DNA of 64,000 nucleotides from Megalopta genalis (Eukaryota; Arthropoda; Insecta; Hymenoptera; Halictidae), in contig NC_135029.1 of assembly GCF_051020955.1 (NCBI RefSeq), positions 5,226,001 through 5,290,000 on the forward strand, in the 5' to 3' direction. How positions within the stretch are numbered: the first letter of the stretch is position 1; each line of letters starts with the position of its first letter. The notes below the pieces were generated by a model, which worked only from the letters and a program-made list of their open reading frames with translations, was not told the DNA's origin and made no database searches. Below are positions 14,267 to 26,119 of the stretch, piece after piece. Made by a program: the position numbers and the translations under genes.

Positions 14267-15559
14267 TCAAGAATGACATATCGATAGAATTGCAAATGTT
14301 TCTGTATTTCCAACAACTATGATTCCTCTATTGTATACTGAAAATCAGGATCTCCAGGAAACGCAAATTTGTAAATCGCAGCGACCAAGGGATATTGCAA
14401 AGAATGAATAAAAATGCAATGGCACTACTCTGTGGCGACACAAAATAATAATTTCATCGACGTCAATTTCGGAGATAAAAACTGTAGACGGGATATGTGT
14501 ATTGAGGCACGATACATTCAGCGGAGTGACGAACCCGTGCAGGTGACAGCAGAACGATTAATCATCGATAAATATCGCCTTTTTAATACTCCCTCATAAA
14601 ATGCTAGGCTGGGAAAATTATTGATTCGTCATATTTCCTGCCAGCAGAGTGTCGTTAACGGGACCCACCCTGATGTATTGATGTCACACGATCAAACGGA
14701 AAGAGCTCGATGGAAAAGTATTATTGAAAATATTTTCCCGAAAGGTTGACGAAACGGGCGCACTGCAGCACTCTTCACAATTTTGCGATTCTCTTGGCGA
14801 ATGAGAATTAAGGTAAGAAAAGTACCTACTACGAAACGACGCTGAATTGTGACCCGTTCTAGAAACAGTAGCAATGCAATATAAATTCACTCACCACAAA
14901 TTCGAATACGGCTGTTTCTAAGTAAGAATATACTGTTCCGTATTGTGTATTGTAAATGGAACAATTGGCATCCGTGTTTCATTTGAAATGCCGTTCCGAA
15001 TTAGAGACACCGACTATGTATTTTACTAGTGTGCTCGTATTATTTTTTATTCATAGAAAATAAATATTTCAAATTTCACGACGTTATCTAGAAACATCAA
15101 TCTACCGAACGGTAATAAAAGTATTCAAAAACAACACTTTCCAGTTGTAACAAAATTGATGATAATCTTATACCCCCCGAGAAGCGTTCCATAATAGGTA
15201 CTTTTACCTTAGCCCGGGAATCTCTCGGAGGATTTAACATTCAGTAGGGAAAGCTTATTACCGTAGAATCTATCGGAGAAAAATGTTGCCTCTCTCGCGC
15301 GTAACGGGATCGTTGCTGATAAATAAAGTAGTACCAGTTCGGACGAAGTAAGAAACGAAACGCGTAATCTCATTGTTTACGTTCCCTGTCTATGAAAGCT
15401 GTTTAAAGATGATATAATGCCACTCGACGGTCTAGCAGATAGATATGAATAGCGCGTCGGAGGGCCGAGGCAACGGAAAGAGGATCAGAAATGCAGGGGC
15501 GCAATGTTGTTACAACTTAATACACGAAATTGTTCTGCTGCGCGAATATTCGTTTAACG

Positions 15560-16280
15560 TTTACAACACACCGTTCTATAATAAGCGGATATAGGATGCG
15601 GAGGTCGCCTCTCTTCGTCTCGAAGGTGCGTCCACGGTATTATTTGCCTTGGTGTTGGTAGAATCTCGTCGTGCAACCCTCCCGCGCTCAAGTACGATGG
15701 AGAAAGCGAGAAAGAGTGAGAAAGAGAGGGGGGGAAGAAAAAGAGAAAGAGAGAGAGAGAGAGAGAGGGGGGAACCCCTGAACCCGCTTCGAATAATATT
15801 TCGTTCCATTATTCATAAACATTTTATAATCTTCTTAGCACGGTGAATTATTGCTGCTCGCACAATTGAAATAATGCGGGCTCGAGTTGCTTGTCCGGGA
15901 CGGGCACGGTTGGGACCTCTGCACATCGAAAAACGGAGTCGAGGAGAATCGAAAAGAGAGGCCGCCAAGGCGGGGGCGGAACGAGACGAGGTGAAGAAAA
16001 GTTGGCACGCAAACGAGAGAATGGAACGAGTTCGTTCGTTGAAGTGGCGTTGAAATGTTTCGAAGCGAGGGAAAAATAATTGGACGAAGAGTCTGTCGTT
16101 ACTATCGCATTGGAGGAATGCGAACCGCCTCGCCGATGACGAAGACAGGCGACCGTGTCTTCCCAAAGGATCCGGGAAACGAATTCCTTTCTTAAACTCC
16201 TCGTTACCGAGACGTTCTATGCCGCCTCCCCGAACTACCAATCTAGCTAGTATCCACCAATAAAGTAACTTATTTGAATA
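15560..16280. other. GC-rich island with GA repeat
   Basis: The stretch is purine-rich on the plus strand and contains the GA microsatellite. A minus-strand frame (15813-16283) covers most of it but has low-complexity residues and no recognisable domain. No exon is supported. Confidence 0.35.
15743..15768. repeat. GA microsatellite in a GC-rich island
   Basis: A run of GA units within purine-rich sequence. Confidence 0.85.
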
Positions 16281-16970
16281 CAATGACGGGATCGCAAATA
16301 ACTTTACAAAACATGATAATTATATGGCGTGTTGTCTGACGGAGTCTTCGGGAGGAGACTGGAAATATTAGCTCCCGTCGCTCGGTACTTATAGGGAAAT
16401 AATGAGATTCGTGTGTGCATTGCCTACCTGAAAAGTATCGTGTCTGCTTCGTCGCTATTAAATTTGTCAGTTTACGATGGAAGGTTAAAATTAGTCAATC
16501 TTGGAATTCGAAAGCTGCGAGTGTTATAATCGGACCGCCGATCATCACGCGTTTATAACGCGTGCAGATTATTCAAATTCAAGGAAACGAATAAATTGAC
16601 GAGGTGTAATAGCATTTTTATCCTGTTTGTACAATCAGTTAGCTTTTAATTGGCGATAGATACTTTTCTTTGATCCTGGTTTCTGTCAAATTACGTATGA
16701 AAATGAAAATCTACAAAAGGACGGCTTCGATTTCTTTCGCAGTTGCGTTAATTAGCACTTCTTCGTCCTTCATAATTTCTTTGAAAGAACGGGACAATTT
16801 TTGTTTCTTGTATGTCTTCATTTGCTTTTATTCCTAGACCTCTTTATCATAGATCTCCCTCGTTGTATAGTGCGAGGGATTAATAGTTAGTTGCGGCTTT
16901 CATTCGTTATTTTATCTACGAAGTTCGAAGTAGTGTTGCTTTTTCTATTATTATGTAGTATTTTGGTTTC

Positions 16971-17048
16971 TATTAGGGGGACCGGAAAATAATCTGTTTG
17001 AATTTAATATAAACGAACGACATAACTTTCCGCCCCCCCCCCCTAATA
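16971..17048. mobile_element. 78-bp mini inverted-repeat element with a poly-C end
   Basis: TATTAGGGGGACCGGAAA at the left is matched in reverse complement by TTTCCG, an 11-bp C run and CCTAATA at the right. The right arm's C run is longer than the left arm's G run, consistent with slippage after insertion. Confidence 0.45.
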
Positions 17049-19026
17049 TATCATGAAAATTAATTCTTTATACGCTTAAGAAGTATTCAACTCATATTCT
17101 ATTGGATTGTTGAATTATTTACAATTTCGAAGAAGAAAATGTGCGTTTCTTTCTGACAAAGATAATAATGCTAAAAATATTTGAAGCATAACCTAAACGG
17201 TTTCGATGAATGCATTTTTTACTACACTTTATCGATTATATCTGAGAGACGATCTTTACCATCGAAAGAGTAATACCATTTCACGATGGTGTTAGAATGG
17301 CACGCAAATTTCATGGTTATGATATACTGTGCTCAAAGGGATGGCCATCGGCATCTTCACGCTCGGCAGCTGTGAAACGCTGAATGTATTGAGTTATGTT
17401 TATCAACAGACAGATGCGCGCAATGTTTGTTCCATCGTATGATGCATCAACAGCTTCACTTGTTGCTTCCGCGGGAATTTGGTATAGATTATGTAAATCG
17501 TGCCGTATTTTGCTAATAGTTGACGAAGATGATCGATCATTTTTGGAATTAAATGAATGACAGAAATTGTTGTGACTTGTAGATTGAAAAATTTAAGCTG
17601 ATCTATGGTCCTGTAAAATTGACACTGGGTCACTTTTCTAATCCTAATGTCACTGGATCACTTTTCTAATGGCAAACGGTTTTTCATAGGATGATCACTA
17701 TGGAACCACCTAATTATATTTCAAACAATTCATGTGTCATTATAAAAAGATATTTGTATACTTTATATTTTCACCTACCTCAAGTATAACTTTGTTCACT
17801 ATATCATCTTTTAATTAATATTTAGACCGCCGATTCATTATGTAACAGATATTTTTGCATATATTACAAGAAGCATAAGTCGTTTAGAAATGTTTTCCTC
17901 TCTTTATTAATTTCAATAGCTCGAATCTAACGTACCGATACTCTTTCTGTTCTTTCAATTTCTCTATTGTTTCAAATTGCAGCTGCTTACTTCGATCAAC
18001 TTACAGCCTGTTAATATTGCACACGATTTTCTAACCGACGGAATGGTTCTCGAAGACCAAAAATTTCCGAACCAAATTTCATGCATTAGGGAGGATGATA
18101 TCGACATAATGCTCGTTCAGAACACTACACGTCACTAGCGTAACTCTACCGGCAGCAGCAGCAGCCCTAAAGTGATATACAGGTGAAGTCGTACAAGGGA
18201 GATCTCCTTGATGTCTCTATTACATCGCGGATTAGCTAGTTCTGAAATTCAAGTGCGAGCGGGTGAGCGGTGATGAAGCGTGTTCGGAAAGTTTCCGTCA
18301 GAACGGAACCAAGACAAGGGACGTAACGGTAGAGTTGCACGGAATAACCGATCGCTAGCTTCCTATAGAAGATAAATCCTTTAGAGACATACTACCGGAC
18401 ATTTTAGAACAATTATAATGAAATTTATCACCCGCAGGCTTGTTTACAATAAATCCGTTTCATTAATCCCGTCGGACCTGATACACATTATAATGTATGT
18501 ACGTTGCGGTCACTGACTTTTAATGTATTGTAATTGCAATTGTTCGGACCACGTGTACCCACACCGAAATGCACATTTTGAAAGTGTAAAAATTAAATGA
18601 GTTTAAATATGTTTAGCGTAGGTAGCTTCAACGATAAAATAACAAAAGGAATTCAGCTTGTATTTTGAAATTTTCTCAATTCTTGTTCTTGCGCCATTTA
18701 TCTTATTATTTATTAGTAGCTAATGTTTAGAATGCAGATTTTATGCATTTATAACAACAATGAGTAGATAAAATGCAAAATTGTACAGTCATTTGAAGAA
18801 TTTCAAGTTCATTATTTATACTAAATCTACTGACGGCCAAAGTCACCAGTTTCACATTTGTTATTTTAAAGTTGTTGATGAGGATTCTTTCATAGAGAAT
18901 GATTCAATAAATTTCTTCATCCTAGCATATATCACGAGAAAATAGCGGGATGTCTAAATGAACCACTTGCACTTTACTTTCAGTGCTCGGTACATTTAGT
19001 GTCAAAAGAGGAAATATATTTTCATT

Positions 19027-19243
19027 TGTGGCGGCTACCTCCAGACCTGCCAGCAGAGGGCTCCTCTTCCCGCTAGTAGCCGATCCGTTCCGAACCCTAT
19101 ATATACACCGAGACTTCGTCCTAACCTTACGTCTAAGGCAAGGGCCCGCTAGGATAGCCTTACCGATGAGTCCTCTAGCGGGCCCCGGACGAAACGTCTC
19201 CCCACTCCTTTACCATTTCTCACATCCTTACGAACCGCCGCCA
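19027..19243 (+). mobile_element. LTR of a miniature LTR retroelement (TRIM-like)
   Basis: The segment starts TGTGGCGGCTACCTC and ends CCGCCGCCA, giving TG...CA ends with a short inverted match (TGGCGG / CCGCCA). It contains a 26-bp stretch (19142-19167, starting GGGCCCGCTAGG) that occurs in inverted orientation at 19383-19408, and a TATATATA box-like sequence near 19109. Its 3' part (19178-19246) is repeated directly at 19402-19463, immediately before a primer-binding site. This direct repeat plus the PBS is why I call it an LTR. Confidence 0.6.
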
Positions 19244-19382
19244 AACTACTAAAATCTACATTAACGATTTGCATTTCAAGCACGCAACATTATCAATAAT
19301 AGATATAATCAGTAGCAATATTATGCAATATTATCTTAGCTTCACCGACTCCAGCGGGTAAATTGTAATTTTCGATAAGGCT

Positions 19383-19780
19383 ATCGGTAAGGCTATCCTA
19401 GCGGGCCCCGGACGAAACGTCTCCCCACTCCTTTCCTTTTCCACACCAGAACCGCCGCCAAACTGGTGACCCCGACGTGATTTGAACACGCAACCTTCCG
19501 ATCAACCTACATCATTGTAAATACTGTACATAGTAGCTTTAAGGCTCAGATGTAGGTTGATTCAGCTGGGATCAGGATCAGGTAATGTTGGCACTACCTC
19601 GGGCATTAAACGCGGTCAAGTCGAGCAGAGCTACGCAGGCATCCTTACGACCGCGTCGATGCCCACGAGGTATAGCAAACACCTAGCATGGAGAGGACCA
19701 CCATCTCAGATATCGTTATCACTGGCAGGGGGGTATGTGGCGGCTACCTCGACACATTCAACTCATGTTTCTCACAACTA
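19383..19780 (+). mobile_element. TRIM-like retroelement: partial 5' LTR, tRNA-Trp PBS, short interior, PPT, 3' LTR start
   Basis: In order: an LTR 3' portion (19383-19463); a primer-binding site TGGTGACCCCGACGTGAT (19464-19481) complementary to the 3' end of tRNA-Trp including CCA; about 240 bp of non-coding interior; a purine tract GCAGGGGGG just before 19736; then TGTGGCGGCTACCTC, the same start as the LTR at 19027. With no gag or pol and an interior near 270 bp, it fits terminal-repeat retrotransposons in miniature, which depend on other elements for mobility. The 3' LTR is truncated or degenerate after about 15 bp. The interior has a 13-bp stem (19501-19513 with 19549-19561). Confidence 0.6.
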
Positions 19781-21980
19781 ACGCAGACATTTTGTATTTT
19801 GCATAAAAATCTGCAGTCTGCTAATGATACATCGTTACTTGCGTTCTCTGTCGCTACTTAATACAGTTTAAACAAAACTTAATACAGCTAAAAAAGCTCT
19901 GCCGGTGCCAGCCATCAACGATCATAACGACGCAATATTAAATCTCCGATGATTTCCAAATTCTTCGAGTTCGAAAGTGCTCGAGTTCAGACTTGTCTCG
20001 TTGATCTCGAGAAGCAATCCACGTTTTAATCTGGGATCGAATCTTAGGCTGCTGCGTTCCGTCGTCGAAAGGCGGACGACAACAATGTCGAAGCTACCGA
20101 GGACATTCGCGAGCAACTAGCGTAATATTTCGAAGCAGCGATCGATTCGCAGGAGACGATGATTGCAGTTGCAAGCTTTTAATTAAAGTGCTTGAAACGC
20201 GAGTGCAACATCAGCCCGATTTTCGACAAAGAGTCCAATGGCTTCGAGCCAATGACAGAAGCTACAGTTCAGCAGAAAGGAATAGGCGGTGGGTGAACGA
20301 GAGAGGAGATTCGGTGTCCGTGAGGCACAAGAGCGAGTCCCTTGACATCATAAGGGTCTGCCCCTATAGTACTGGCTTTCAGCCCCTACCCCGTTCACGG
20401 TCATGCTTTCGCCAAGTTCCTTTCGCATTGCAAACCTATCAAAGACGATGGGTGCTATGTTACATCGCCGGCTGCGTTCAAAATCTTATTAACTGTTGAA
20501 AGTGAGTTTTACTTCAAGGTGGAATTTAATTACATTCACGCCTGCTTGGCCACTTAACCCTCCTTCTTTTTGTCGCGATGCAGCTTCAATCGTCCGACTC
20601 TTTTTCCCCCATGGTTTTCCATCTTTTCCCTTCATTTTCTTGCGCCTTATTACCCCCGATTTCTGCCTCTGCTTTAATCAGTTTCCTCGGTTTCCTCTCC
20701 TCGCTTTTGTCACAACCTTCAACCTCAAAAACTCAATTAGTTTCCCGTTACTCGGGCTCTCTATTTTCATGCGAAGATCTTTTTTGAAATTATTGGTTCC
20801 TTCAACGGAAATTGCTACCCTTTTTCTGTGAAATCTGAACTTCTTCCGGTTCGTTTCCCTTCGGTTTTTATCTTTCTAAAGAAAATTCTCCGATTGATTC
20901 GTGATATATTGGGTCGGTTCATGAGTTTGCGCGGTTTCAATTTCGATCTAAATTTCCTCGTAATAAATAGCCAACAGTTACCGTCTCGTACGTCGTTCGA
21001 TAGCTTTGGTTTTCTACTGTTATGCGATTTTTTTCTCATTCGTTCCTTGTTAGCAATAAAGTGTTTAACCTATTTTTATCAAATTCTTTTCATAATGTGG
21101 ATAAGAAAAATGGAACAATTAATTGGGAAAAGCCCGCTTGAACTTAGGAAATAATTAAAAATTAAAATTTTATAAGATGTCTACTAACCTCTTTGGTAAA
21201 AATAGTATTAATTTTTTGTGAACTAAGAAATGTCGAGTTAACAAAGTTGAACATCTCTGACGTATTTTGTTGTACGATTAAATCGTAAATGGGTTATTCT
21301 TGTTAATTTGGCACTGCATAGTTTTAAAGAAATCAATGACTTTGTTACTCACGCGGAAAAAATAAGAAAAGAATCGTACAATACGAGAAAACCAAAGCTA
21401 TCGAATAACATACGATACATAAATGTTGGCTAATTATTATGCAGGCAATTTAGGACGAAATTAAAATCCCACGAACTTATGAACCTAATGTATGGCATTT
21501 TCGTGGTGCTGTAGAAATGATGCTTTCGATTGCATCGTTAAAGCGGTTTGTCGTTATTCTAATGTATTAACCGAATTAAAAGCACGTGCGAGGCGAATGA
21601 TCTCTTTGACACAACCTTCGTTTGGGTTTAACCTGGGATCTATTTTACGCAGTTGGCTTATGTTGATCCCCAAATTTCCTCTTTTAAGAGCCAAATTCCC
21701 CGGGGTGTGTCTGATTCTATTTAATATGCAGCAGGGCGCTTTGGGAATGGTGCGAAATATAAGCCTTGTAGATTACGATTGCTAAATATGCATATAATAT
21801 AACAAAATTTATTCCGTCGCACGTTGTATCGAAATGAGAAGATCAACTGCGGAATCTTTCATTAACTGTGATTTCGTTTTAAGCATTTGCAATTAAATAC
21901 TGATCACGAAACGTAATGTAACGATATAGCGATTGTTTGGGAAAAGTATGAACAGTAACAGTGGGAGGATTAGAAATACA

Positions 21981-22190
21981 TACAGGGTGTCGTGTAATTG
22001 GTGGTGCAACCAGATAGGGGATGATTTTGCATCAAAAAACAAGTCGAAAAAAGGAATAACATTTTTTTCATTTAACGCTCCGTTTTCGAGAACAAATAGG
22101 TTCAGAAAATAATACTATTGAATGACAATCGAAGTGGCACGTCTGGCCATTACACACAAATTCTACTCCTCGTTATACTACCTTCAACTT
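21981..22190 (+). repeat. Dispersed repeat starting TACAGGGTGTCGTGTAATTG
   Basis: It opens with CAGGGTGTC like the repeat at 40852, then GGTGGTGCAACCAGATAGGG, a run about AAGTCGAAAAAAGG and the phrase CTCCGTTTTCGAGAA. Such sequences are common in hymenopteran genomes as far as I recall. The end is not marked by a visible inverted repeat. Confidence 0.4.
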
Positions 22191-22964
22191 AATTTTCTCG
22201 ATGCAAAAAATTAATATTGAGAATATCTATAATCAAAGTGTATCTGTTTGTTGAAAATTTAACATCATGTTTTGTTGAAACAAATCGCAACAAAAGGAAA
22301 CCACATTCCTTTACATTGTGATTGATTCTGATGTTTGTTATAACCAATTCTACTTCATAATCATCGTTAAATATGTGTCACACTTTATACAATCATAACA
22401 TTAATTTCGGATAAAAGCAACTATAACAGTATATTAGAGAACGAATATATTTAATTCATATCCAGTTAAGTATTCATCATGGCACAACACGCTAGATGCG
22501 TATAACATAAATTTCTTATTATTTGTTGAATAGCGTTATCTATGAAACAACGAGAAGTCATTCATCAACGTTACGTTATTCACAAAGACTATGTCGAGTC
22601 CTAGTAAATTCCCCTACTGCAGAAAGTGAAAAGTGCCACGAATGCCACGAAAAATGCTTCTCCAAGAATTTCGAGCATCATACTAAACCTATCAAGCTGT
22701 AACAGTGTGTAACTATACTTCCCATAATTGTTATCACAACGTATGCTTGCATGAAGATATTTCCTGTGAAAGAGTGCTTATAATTTCAACAAATTTGAAG
22801 TGAAAAATATGCTAGCGGTCATTTCGGCCGGCATTGGTATGTTTAGCGTGAAAGTAAATTCGACGGAGAGTTAAAAAGCAAGTGGTATCGAGGTAGGCGT
22901 AAGTGCTGCGTAAGTCGGCATAGAATGAGAATATAGAATTAGAACTGTCGTATTCGTCACTCAC

Positions 22965-23090
22965 CTCTGCTACTGCCGTCAGGTCCTCGGAGGATGGTAC
23001 ACTCCTCTATTGTGCCAAAGGCAGTGAACAACTTTCTGACATCGTCTTCGGTTTGTTGCTTGCTGAGCATTCCCACGAACAGCTTTCTGT
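22965..23090 (-). CDS. bru3: CELF/bruno-3-like RNA-binding protein, exon encoding the N-terminal half of RRM2
   Basis: This 126-nt minus-strand exon reads (D)RKLFVGMLSKQQTEDD, then a VRKLFTAFGTIEE segment, then CTILRGPDGSSR plus one base. KLFVGML is the RNP2 core of RRM2, and the GTIEECTILRGPDG segment is the beta2-beta3 region. The LSKQQTEDD wording fits the CELF3-6/bruno-3 branch rather than aret/bruno-1, which has NKK-type residues there. The acceptor is a long T-rich tract ending CCGCAG, with a CTAAT branch-point-like sequence about 60 nt upstream; the donor is AGAG then GTGAGTG. Phase is 1 at both ends. The next exon should begin with the RNP1-containing GCAFVKF sequence, which I could not find in 1-22964, so the following intron probably exceeds 22 kb. 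No stops, frameshifts or missing RRM core residues are seen, so the gene looks intact. Confidence 0.95.
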
Positions 23091-26000
23091 CTGCGGGTCG
23101 TCCGCGTGTTGAAATAAAGGGAACAGAGAAAAAAAAACAAAAAAAACCGTATTAGTCTTTGTCCTTAGATATGGCGGGGTTTCGCTTATAGCGCTTATTA
23201 GGCATTAAAAGAGATTTTGCGGCTAACACCGAGAACGACAAAGTTACACGGTTACACCAGCATCCACCATCCTAAGGGGAAGGAGGTAAGGGTATAAATA
23301 TACATATATACGTATATCTACATATTTCCGAATGTATATAGATATATACATATGTATATGTCTATGTTAAATGCGAAATTTTTACACCGACTGCTAGTTA
23401 CAGCCGTACTTGTTCAATTGCACATTCTTTTCTTCTTTTCTTTTTTGCTTTCACTTTAGACTCGTGTTAATGTATATATGTATGCATACATCGATACGTT
23501 TCCGATTGTGGATATATAAAATGGACGTAAAATGACAAGGATAATAATAAAGTATCACTTGTAATACTAATATCGGTAACAGTATTGTATATATAACACG
23601 ACGTACACGTGTGACAGTGACGATAATATATTTCAGTGGGAATTAGAAGGTAGTAAAGTAACGATTAACAAAGAAAATCAAGATAATTCAACCAATGTCA
23701 ATCCTACATCCTACGCCACAAGCCGAAGAAACAGATGGAGAAAAAACGGTATTCGCGTAAAAATCGGATGGGGCGTACAAGCGACTCAACTACGGCCGGA
23801 AGTCTTGGCGTTTAATGTCGTCTACATTTCCGAGACATTTTACACTGTGAAATCTCTACATCGTTATACTGAAACCTCGCAATCTGTGTCACAATTATAT
23901 GATTGCAAAATTCGTAGACGGCATTGCCAGCAAGCGTTCCGCATGGTGCTGAGGTCAATATATCGCTTATAAAGGGTCACACGCCACTTGCATACAGACA
24001 GAATCGGTCTGTGGTTGTAACAGCATTTTCCATTTTAGTTGAGAATGTTGGGCCTAATTGTTTGTCCATGTTTTTGAACGTTAACTGCGCGAAATTGTTC
24101 ATTCGCCGAATAAACATGTCGCTGAACTTTGAAAGCGTGTTCTACTCGTTTAAAATTTAAGATCGAGTTCCGTTAAGATTGTATGAGATCAAAATAGGCA
24201 GACTACCTATTCTGATAACGCAATTCTTTGCAGTCACGACGAGTACAACACATTCTCAAGGTTCCAAGACTATTCGAGCAAGACTATTTCACGTCTCGTG
24301 AAACGATTCGTTGGACACGATTGGATTCACCGAAATTGTAAGAAATTCATTGTTCCGAACCAGAGAATCTGATAATCGGCCACGGTAAATGCTCGGAAAT
24401 ATCTGCACTGAGTGTGTATCCTGCGTGTACGTGTACCCCTGTATAATATCGATAATAAATGGTCGTGGGTGTGCGAGATCGACTGGGACTACGTGACAGA
24501 AAATGTGGTCAATAGGAACGCGTGGAAGGATCTGTCGTCGTTGGAGAGCTGTTCGGGACCGGGCGTTCGGGTTGGGGGTGGGTTATGGGGTGAAAAAAGT
24601 TCTTATATAGAATCATATCTAAGTAATAGAATAAGATAAACGTAGCTGACATCATAATCAGAAAATATTTACAGAGGTGATAAAAAAACACATCGACAAC
24701 GAACGAGACAACACATCCAACGAGCGAGCCACTATTTTATGGTCATAGCTGTAAAGAGCGGTATAATATGTATATATAAATATATAATCATATATAAATA
24801 TATAATATTTACGCTTGAGGTTGTTCATACGAAGGGATCGGGTGAAATGTTGAAAATCGGGATTAATTACGGGATATGTCTTACGAGGCGCACGATATGT
24901 TCGGTCCTCGGAACAAAAAGGGAAGCTATTCTGCAACATACGGTCCGGTAGACGCTCTGAGATAATTGGACCCATCGAAATCGAGCCTCTGCTGGCGTGC
25001 ACCGACGCATCGTTCGAATAGTCAGCCTGACGACCACCGTTAATTTATAGGGTGCTAAAAGGCCGAAGCTCGCCGGAATCTAAGAGCGTCCACGCACATT
25101 CCGCCGTAACGAGTTTTTAACAATGTGATAAACGCCGGTGCGCAATAAATAGAGCAAAAACACGAACGACAAGTTGACGGCTACTAGGTAAACGTTCACG
25201 CACGTGGGCACGCACAACACTGTTTGTAATACCTTATAGAGTGTACCACGCTGTATGTTCGAGTTCTCCGATGAAATGGATTGGGAACAGCAGAACGGTA
25301 TTCGAAACGGAGAGAGGTTTTCAATAAAGACGCGTCGCATTCCACGAGATCGAATCGACATAAGCTAGCTTATGCTTGCCAAGATTTATCCAAACGGCCG
25401 AAAATCGTTTTCTTTGAAAAAAAAAACATAATCGAAGACACGATCGATTGTGAAAGCCAGACAGTAGAAGATGAATTCCGCTAGAAACCGTGCCTGCAAC
25501 TATGTTTCACGGTGCATGTTAGTACTCTCGACACGATCGAACAGTAAGAAATTTTGGAGTCGACGAAGTCTCGTGATCGAGCAAAATTTAGTTAGCGTAT
25601 TAGGCATAATCGTTCAACGATATCTGAATCTTGAATTCTGTTTTCGTTCGAATGCACAGAGCCGAAACAATTTTTTAGATATTCGTGACTTTCGAGATGA
25701 TCTAATGAAGAAAAGCTGCCGGCAATTTCACTTTAAACTCGCGCAAACATTTTGAGGCTATTTGCTCAGAAAAAATACACGAGCTACAAGATTTATCGTC
25801 AAAAATGGGTTTATCGTTAACAAGATGTCCGAAGAGCGACACATCGGACAACAGGTTTTGTACAAGTCTACATTTGAATTTCACAGTTTCATAGCTCGAA
25901 TCGATAAATCAACTTGTAATGTTCAGAGAAAGTAAAAGTCTATAGCAACCGTAATTCGTCGGCAAAATCTTGCACAGAATTTTGCAGACAAACTGAAAGT

Positions 26001-26119
26001 TGGTGCAAGGGTTGATCTTATTCCCGTTTGTAAGCCGAATCTCGTGTGTGCAACTTTTTTCATTAGATCAACGGAACTGTCTGAAAAAAACGTATGGGCT
26101 GCAACGACAAACACCCTGT

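Larger units (their letters stand above)
18728..19828 (+). mobile_element. MITE family TGCGGAT, copy possibly split by the TRIM-like element
   Basis: A left end (AATGCAGATTTTATGCATTT, then ATGAGTAGATAAAATGCAAA) lies at 18728-18790. A right end (TTTTGCATAAAAATCTGCAG, then TCTGCTAATGA) lies at 19796-19828. The LTR element at 19027-19780 lies between them. The simplest reading is one MITE later interrupted by the retroelement, but the two ends could belong to different copies. Confidence 0.4.
1..22964 (-). other. Presumed intron downstream of the RRM2 exon
   Basis: The sequence starts with the GTGAGTG donor at 22964 and no further CELF exon was found, so this is most simply intron. I saw no convincing coding exon, tRNA or rRNA. 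Contents: MITE copies (494-822, 5647-5680, 12190-12470, 14066-14266); a hairpin-rich GC segment (4134-4456); tandem repeats (6903-6940, 8521-8606); GC-rich islands (2340-3660, 12560-13400, 15560-16280); a mini-hairpin with a poly-C run (16971-17048); a TRIM-like element (19027-19780); and a CAGGGTG repeat (21981-22190). I see nothing recognisable in 822-2339, 4460-5640, 5690-6900, 6945-8515, 8610-12180, 14270-15555, 17050-18720, 19830-21975 and 22195-22960. Confidence 0.6.

Noticed and set aside
15813..16283. 156-codon minus-strand open frame
   Set aside because: It lies in a GC-rich, GA-repeat-bearing island where stops are rare in several frames at once; no domain, splice context or conserved motif.
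19464..19503. tRNA-Trp gene on the minus strand
   Set aside because: Only the 3' part of the tRNA is present, CCA is encoded, and it sits right after an LTR end; it is a retroelement primer-binding site.
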